Positions 59,168-64,000 of a stretch of DNA of 64,000 bases are shown here, one piece after another. Numbering within the stretch: the stretch's first letter is position 1; each line of letters begins with the position of its first letter. The notes beneath the pieces were generated by a model. It did not search any database, was not told where the DNA came from, and was given only the letters and a program-made list of their open reading frames with translations. Position numbers and translations under genes: made by a program. Origin of the DNA: Bacteroidota bacterium (GTDB taxonomy: Bacteria > Bacteroidota > Bacteroidia > Flavobacteriales > Flavobacteriaceae); assembly GCA_018829465.1 (NCBI GenBank), contig JAHJTN010000005.1:62001-126000 (forward strand), in the 5' to 3' direction.

Positions 59168-60973
59168 ATGAACGCCATTCGCAACATTGCCATAATTGCC
59201 CACGTTGACCACGGAAAAACGACTTTGGTTGATAAAATACTTCACCATTGTCAGCTTTTTAGAGACAATGAAGCCACAGGAGATTTGATTTTGGACAACA
59301 ACGACCTGGAGCGCGAGCGCGGTATCACCATTGTTTCTAAAAATGTCTCTGTAATGTATAAAGACATCAAAATAAACATCATTGATACGCCCGGTCACTC
59401 GGATTTTGGTGGCGAAGTAGAACGCGTACTCAATATGGCCGACGGTGTCTTGCTCTTGGTTGATGCTTTTGAAGGACCTATGCCACAAACACGTTTTGTG
59501 TTGCAGAAAGCCATCGAACTGAAACTGAAGCCCTGCGTGGTAATCAATAAAGTTGACAAAGAAAATTGTACCCCGGAAGAAGTGCACGAAGCTGTGTTTG
59601 ATTTGATGTACGAATTGGGCGCTGAAGAGTGGCAGCTCGATTTTCCAACGGTCTATGGTTCAGCCAAAAACAATTGGATGGGTGAAGATTGGAAACACCC
59701 CACAGACTCTATTGAACCGCTTCTGGACATGGTGGTCGCTCACGTGCCCGAACCCAATGTCGCCGAGGGTTCCACCCAAATGTTGATCACCTCTTTAGAC
59801 TTTTCTGCCTACACCGGGCGTATTGCCATAGGGCGAATCCACAGGGGCATGCTCAAAGAAAATCAACAAGTTTCTTTGGTAAAAAGAGATGGAAGCATCA
59901 GCAAAACCAGAATTAAAGAACTTTTCATATTTGAAGGCCTTGGTCGTAAAAAAGTTACCCAAGTAGCCGCAGGCGACATCTGTGCCGTGGTAGGATTAGA
60001 AGGTTTTGAAATTGGCGACACCATTGCCGACATAGAAAATCCGGAAGCCTTGACTTCAATCGCCATAGACGAGCCAACGATGAGTATGCTGTTTACCATC
60101 AACGATTCCCCTTTCTTTGGCAAAGAAGGAAAATTTGTCACATCAAGACACATCAAAGACCGTTTGACCAAAGAGCTTGAAAAAAACTTGGCTTTGCGAA
60201 TGGAAGAAACCGGAAGTGCCGATAAATTTATGGTCTTCGGTAGAGGTGTGCTGCATCTCTCTGTTTTGATTGAAACCATGCGAAGAGAAGGATATGAACT
60301 ACAAATTGGACAACCGCAAGTAATTATCCGCGAAATAGACGGTGTCAAATGCGAACCCATAGAAGAAATGACCATTGACATCCCCGAGAATGTATCGGGA
60401 CGTGCGGTGGAACTCTCTTCGCTTCGCAAAGGTGAAATGGTGAGCATGGAACCTAAAGGCGAACGCATGATTCTGAAGTTTATGATTCCGTCTAGAGGCA
60501 TTATCGGTTTGCGCAATCAATTGATGACAGCAACCGCCGGAGAAGCGGTTATGTCTCATCGATTTAAAGAATATCAACCCTTAAAAGGTGAAATTCCCGG
60601 TAGAAATAACGGGTCTTTGGTGTCTATGGAAAAAGGCACTGCTATTCCTTATTCCATTGATAAACTGCAAGATAGGGGTAAGTTTTTTATCGAACCCGGT
60701 GAAGCGGTTTACGAAGGACAAGTTATTGGCGAAAATTCGCGAAGCGATGATATGGCCATCAACGTCACTAAGACAAAAAAGCTTTCCAATGTGCGCGCCT
60801 CCGGATCTGACGACAAAGCCCGCATTGCACCGGCCATTAAATTTAGCTTAGAAGAAGCGCTCGAATATATTCAAAAAGATGAATACGTAGAAGTGACGCC
60901 CAAAAGCATCCGACTGCGTAAAATTTATTTGAGCGAAATAGACCGTAAAAGATTTGCAAAAGATTTTGTGTAG
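59168..60973 (+). CDS. typA: Ribosome-associated GTPase TypA/BipA
   Basis: A 601-residue translational GTPase of the EF-G family involved in ribosome assembly at low temperature and stress responses. G1 AHVDHGKTTL at the start, G2 region RERGITIVSKN, G3 DTPGHSDFGGEVERVL, G4 NKVDK, then EF-Tu-like domain II, EF-G domain III and V-like, and the TypA-specific C-terminal domain ending KSIRLRKIYLSEIDRKR. Length matches the family. A weak hairpin GCTTA/TAAGC followed by TGTTTTT just after the stop (60989-61010) may be its terminator. Confidence 0.97.
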   Translation: MNAIRNIAIIAHVDHGKTTLVDKILHHCQLFRDNEATGDLILDNNDLERERGITIVSKNVSVMYKDIKINIIDTPGHSDFGGEVERVLNMADGVLLLVDAFEGPMPQTRFVLQKAIELKLKPCVVINKVDKENCTPEEVHEAVFDLMYELGAEEWQLDFPTVYGSAKNNWMGEDWKHPTDSIEPLLDMVVAHVPEPNVAEGSTQMLITSLDFSAYTGRIAIGRIHRGMLKENQQVSLVKRDGSISKTRIKELFIFEGLGRKKVTQVAAGDICAVVGLEGFEIGDTIADIENPEALTSIAIDEPTMSMLFTINDSPFFGKEGKFVTSRHIKDRLTKELEKNLALRMEETGSADKFMVFGRGVLHLSVLIETMRREGYELQIGQPQVIIREIDGVKCEPIEEMTIDIPENVSGRAVELSSLRKGEMVSMEPKGERMILKFMIPSRGIIGLRNQLMTATAGEAVMSHRFKEYQPLKGEIPGRNNGSLVSMEKGTAIPYSIDKLQDRGKFFIEPGEAVYEGQVIGENSRSDDMAINVTKTKKLSNVRASGSDDKARIAPAIKFSLEEALEYIQKDEYVEVTPKSIRLRKIYLSEIDRKRFAKDFV

Positions 60974-61101
60974 TATTGATCGCTGCTCGCTTATAAGCTA
61001 AGCTGTTTTTCCTGTCTTACACGTGAACCGATTCTAAATCAAGTGATTCAATTAATAAACACACCCTTTTAACTTGGATGTTTATAGATGTTTTCTGTTT
61101 T

Positions 61102-61974
61102 TTATACCGTGTCGATAAATTTTCGCTCGGTATAATTAAACACGGTTAGCCCGAGCAAGAAGGCAACAATACCGAACAATAAACTATATCCCAACCCCGG
61201 AATTGAAAAAGAGCCTTGTCCTAAAAAGGCATATTTGAATGCTTCCATCACGCCCGTGAGCGGATTTAGATAAACTAAATAATCTAGCTTGTCTGGCAAT
61301 TTTTCTAAAATTAAAGACGCCGGATACACCACCGGGGTGACGTACATATAGAGTTGTACGCCAAACGAAACCAAGAAGCTCAAATCGCGATATTTACTGG
61401 TCATCGCGCTGATTATCATTCCAAAGCCCAATGAAATTAAAGCCATAATGAGCATCAGCACCGGAAGCAAAAGCATGTACACATTTGGCTTTACATCTGA
61501 ACCTAAATACATGAAATACAATATGTTACCAATAAAAAACAAAAGCTGTATGCCGAAGGTGACCAAGTTTGAAAAAGTAACAGACAAAGGCATGATCACC
61601 CTGGGAAAGTACACTTTTCCAAAGAGTCCTTGGTTGGCTCTAAACACATTGGATGCAGCAGAAAAACAGTTTGAAAAATAAAACCACATGGTATTCCCGG
61701 CCAGAGCAAACAAAAAATAGGGCAAACCGTCAGACGGAATTCCCGCAAGCCTACCAAAGACAAAATACTGAACTATAGAGGTAATTACGGGCTTTAAGAT
61801 AAACCAAAGCGGCCCGAGTATGGTTTGTTTGTAAACCGTAACGATGTTTCGTTTGACAAACAAAAACAACAAATCGCGATAGTGCCAAATCTCAGCCAAC
61901 CGCAAAGAGAACAGGTTGTTTTTGGGTGTGATTTCATATAGCCATTCACGTGCGGCTTGGTTTGAGGTATCCAT
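61102..61974 (-). CDS. Polysaccharide export ABC permease (Wzm/KpsM-like)
   Basis: A 290-residue ABC-2 permease of the O-antigen/teichoic-acid export group. Before the first helix it has LAEIWHYRDLLFLFVKRNIVTVYKQTILGPLWFILKP, the typical amphipathic coupling region with the YKQT-LGPLW motif; six helices follow and the protein ends NYTERKFIDTV. The ATPase partner (Wzt/KpsT) is not in the window and would not be expected upstream, where a Wzc-like kinase ends 3 bases before. Together they mark the edge of a surface polysaccharide cluster. Confidence 0.92.
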   Translation of the reverse strand: MDTSNQAAREWLYEITPKNNLFSLRLAEIWHYRDLLFLFVKRNIVTVYKQTILGPLWFILKPVITSIVQYFVFGRLAGIPSDGLPYFLFALAGNTMWFYFSNCFSAASNVFRANQGLFGKVYFPRVIMPLSVTFSNLVTFGIQLLFFIGNILYFMYLGSDVKPNVYMLLLPVLMLIMALISLGFGMIISAMTSKYRDLSFLVSFGVQLYMYVTPVVYPASLILEKLPDKLDYLVYLNPLTGVMEAFKYAFLGQGSFSIPGLGYSLLFGIVAFLLGLTVFNYTERKFIDTV

Positions 61975-61977
61975 TAA

Positions 61978-64000
61978 TTAACTGACTTTATTTTTGGAGC
62001 CGATTTTTCTCTTCCATCTTCTTATTTTTCTTCGCCATTTGTGTAAAAACCCCGGTGATTTTTCTTCTTCGTGATAGCCTTTGCCATAGCCGTAACCGTA
62101 GCCGTAACCATAGCCATAACCGTAGCCATAACCGTAACCATATTTTGCCTTGGCTCTAAAATCGTTATAGACAAAAGAGATGTTCTTCAGAACACCGTCT
62201 TTGTATTTCTGGTTGATGGCCAACAGCATATCGCGCTTGGTGTAGTTTTGCCGAACTACAAACACGATGGCATCTACGTATTGAGAAAGCTCAATAGAAT
62301 CGGCAACGAGTCCAACGGGAGGCGAATCCACAATAATATAATCGTATCGTTTCTTGAGTTCATCAAAAAGATTAGCTGTTTGCACCCCTATAATGAGCTC
62401 AGACGGATTGGGTGGCACAGGACCGGACGGAATTACATCAAAATTTTCAATCTTGGTGTGTTGGATAATTTCATCTATTTCTGCTTGTCCAATCAGGTAA
62501 TTCACCAAACCCTCATCGTCTTTGATGCCAAATTCTTTAGTAATTTTGGGTTTGCGCAAATCCATTCCCAACAAGATGGTTTTCTTTCCGCTCAGCGCAT
62601 AAATAGTTCCGGTATTGATAGAACAAAATGTTTTGCCTTCGCCACTGACAGAAGAGGTAAACAACAAAGTTTTGCAGCCTTTCAGGTTTTGTCGGCTGTA
62701 GATAAATTGTAAACTGGAGCGAATGGCCCTGAATGATTCCGCCACAGCCGACCGGGGCGCATTGAATACAGCCAATTGGTCTTGTCCGCTTCTGCCCACC
62801 ACGCCCAACAACGGAATTTGTGACAGTTTATCTAACTCTTCCGGGCTGTGGATATTTGTGTCCATTAACACAATCAGAAAAACAACGGCCAATGGCAACA
62901 AAGATCCGACAAACAAGGCCATAATGTAATTCAGTCGCGTATTGGGGCCTACCGGGCCGTTACCTATATCTTTGGCCTCATCTATCACCACTATGTCCGA
63001 TACGTTGGCTGCTCTTACCAATGTGGCTTCACCTTGTTTAGACAAAAAGGTGTTGTATAACTTGTCACTGATGTTGTACCGCCTTTGAATTCCCAATAAT
63101 TGTTGTTCATCTTCGGGCAAGTTTACCAACTCAGCTTCAATTTGCAGGATGCGGTCTTGAAGCCGCCTTCGCTGCTCATTGATGACCGTTCTGTTCGCAT
63201 TTATACTTTCAAAAAGCACTTGCTTGATGGCCTCAATCTCTTTGTTGATTTCCGCAAAAATAGGCGCGTCATCACGCACGGAAACCTCATAACCCGATTT
63301 TTTAACAGACAGTTGCACAATGGAAGATATCCCTGAAGTAATGTTTGGATCATCAATACCTACAGAGGCTGGTGCCGGAATTTCTGAAATATTTTTACCA
63401 GATTTTAAATAATTTTCAAGCGATTGATAGTAACCCAACTTTTGGTCAATTCCCACAATTTGCATATCCAAATCGGTAAGCCTGCCGGAAACTTTGGTAA
63501 TTTCACCGGAAACATCGTACAGCTTATTTTTACGCCGAAACTCATTGAGTTCGTCTTCCACATCGCGCAAACTGGTTGACACATTTGCCAAACTGCTGTC
63601 AATAAAATTGATGGTGTTGGTGGCAAACAAATTTTTTCGGCGCAATTGGTCCTGTTGCAAAACCTTTACACTCGCGTTCAGGTAATCTACCAACCTGGTT
63701 TTGTTAGTTCCGCCAAGCCTGAGCACCAATATAGAAGAATTCCTAGACTCCGGTTCTACAAAAATATTTTTGTAGCGATTGGCAACCCCATCAAAATTGG
63801 AAAAACTAATTTCATACATTTCACCTACAGGCAGCTCTGTAGTAAGTGCCGTAAGGGTGAAGTTTGCAAAAGGCAAAACGACCTTATCCCCCACCGAAAA
63901 AACCTTGCTAAAAGTTCCCGGCGTCACGCCAATTTGCGTCTTTTTTTTGGAATCGTAAAACTGTGCACCCACCGAAGCTGATGCAAACTCGGCACGCAAC
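61978..64000 (-). CDS. Wzc-like polysaccharide biosynthesis tyrosine autokinase (partial, 5' end outside window)
   Basis: The visible 673 residues are the C-terminal part of a Wzc/BY-kinase that sets capsule or exopolysaccharide polymerisation and export. Present: end of the periplasmic Wzz domain with coiled coil (SLRDVEDELNEFRRKNKLYD; LQDRILQIEAELVNLPEDEQQ), the GNVR-type strand, second membrane helix (YIMALFVGSLLPLAVVFLIVLMD), and the kinase with Walker A TSSVSGEGKT, Walker A' LLGMDLRKPK and Walker B YDYIIVDSPPVG. The tail has ten Tyr-Gly pairs plus KGY, an extreme form of the usual tyrosine cluster. The gene continues past the right edge; no start is visible. Confidence 0.93.
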   Translation of the reverse strand, partial: LRAEFASASVGAQFYDSKKKTQIGVTPGTFSKVFSVGDKVVLPFANFTLTALTTELPVGEMYEISFSNFDGVANRYKNIFVEPESRNSSILVLRLGGTNKTRLVDYLNASVKVLQQDQLRRKNLFATNTINFIDSSLANVSTSLRDVEDELNEFRRKNKLYDVSGEITKVSGRLTDLDMQIVGIDQKLGYYQSLENYLKSGKNISEIPAPASVGIDDPNITSGISSIVQLSVKKSGYEVSVRDDAPIFAEINKEIEAIKQVLFESINANRTVINEQRRRLQDRILQIEAELVNLPEDEQQLLGIQRRYNISDKLYNTFLSKQGEATLVRAANVSDIVVIDEAKDIGNGPVGPNTRLNYIMALFVGSLLPLAVVFLIVLMDTNIHSPEELDKLSQIPLLGVVGRSGQDQLAVFNAPRSAVAESFRAIRSSLQFIYSRQNLKGCKTLLFTSSVSGEGKTFCSINTGTIYALSGKKTILLGMDLRKPKITKEFGIKDDEGLVNYLIGQAEIDEIIQHTKIENFDVIPSGPVPPNPSELIIGVQTANLFDELKKRYDYIIVDSPPVGLVADSIELSQYVDAIVFVVRQNYTKRDMLLAINQKYKDGVLKNISFVYNDFRAKAKYGYGYGYGYGYGYGYGYGYGKGYHEEEKSPGFLHKWRRKIRRWKRKIGSKNKVS
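62083..62142 (-). repeat. Tyr-Gly codon tract in the kinase tail
   Basis: Sixty bases of imperfect 6-bp repeat encoding ten Tyr-Gly pairs. Tyr codons alternate TAT and TAC and Gly codons GGC and GGT irregularly, so the tract is not a pure microsatellite; this argues for selection on the protein and against simple slippage or assembly collapse. Confidence 0.85.

Noticed and set aside
62083-62142. Assembly artefact in the kinase tail
   Set aside because: Codon use within the repeat is irregular, which is not expected from collapse or slippage of one unit.

Overview
The window comes from a member of Bacteroidota, most likely class Flavobacteriia. Evidence: a SusC/SusD pair, a fused ccoNO, a type IX secretion plug protein, DUF4834, DUF2795 and DUF6695 proteins, a long SecA with the flavobacterial C-terminus, and many promoters of the Bacteroidetes form (TTG, about 19 nt, TAnnTTTG) with almost no Shine-Dalgarno sites. 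I cannot name a genus. Base composition is moderate in GC and fairly even; no transposase, prophage or CRISPR array was seen.

Layout. 1-4.3 kb: deoD (cut by the left edge), a HbpS/GlcG-type protein, DUF4834, a YfhO-type membrane protein and a DUF2795 protein. 4.3-9.6 kb: secA followed by the agmatine-to-putrescine genes aguB-aguA. 9.6-16.3 kb: a copper ATPase with an extra C-terminal metal-binding domain, an NTF2-like protein, a bacilliredoxin-like YtxJ, a lipoprotein, an Old Yellow Enzyme and two tRNA genes. 16.3-26.6 kb: a polysaccharide utilisation locus on the minus strand (GH26 mannanase-like lipoprotein, SusC, SusD, creatininase-like protein, a short LacI-type protein, a sugar isomerase) with a divergent AraC regulator. 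26.6-30.1 kb: an overlapping operon of an NRAMP-fold transporter and 5-oxoprolinase pxpA-pxpB-pxpC. 30.1-42.3 kb: an ABC-2 exporter pair, conserved unknowns, pruA, NRDE and DUF6695 proteins, apaG, an orphan ABC ATPase, a Kbp-like LysM protein, a DUF1080 lipoprotein, tRNA-Val and the T9SS plug protein. 42.4-49.8 kb: the Na+-pumping NADH dehydrogenase nqrABCDEF with a small companion gene and apbE, which attaches its FMN. 49.8-51.4 kb: a methyltransferase and map. 51.4-57.7 kb: a cbb3 oxidase cluster (ccoS-ccoNO-ccoQ-ccoP-ccoG-ccoH-TauE/SafE) with an FNR/CRP-type site upstream. 58-64 kb: a free-methionine-sulfoxide-reductase-like GAF protein, an acyltransferase, typA, and a capsule/O-antigen export pair (Wzm-like permease and a Wzc-like tyrosine kinase with a Tyr-Gly tail, cut by the right edge).

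Respiration is the strongest theme: NQR feeds quinol and the cbb3 oxidase consumes oxygen at low tension, with ApbE, CcoG/H/S and a TauE-like protein as maturation factors. The carbohydrate locus is controlled by at least one AraC-type protein, with phased TTAATC sites and LacI-like palindromes in its control regions.

The most unusual feature is a dispersed 88-91 bp module found three times in tandem at 17.2-17.4 kb, twice at 31.0-31.15 kb, once at 52.6 kb and as a remnant at 55.0 kb. Every copy lies inside a minus-strand operon and ends exactly at the start codon of the next gene. It forms a 14-bp hairpin with compensatory changes between copies, carries its own ATGAAA start and A-rich leader, and could pair with the downstream start codon. 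I do not recognise it as a described element.
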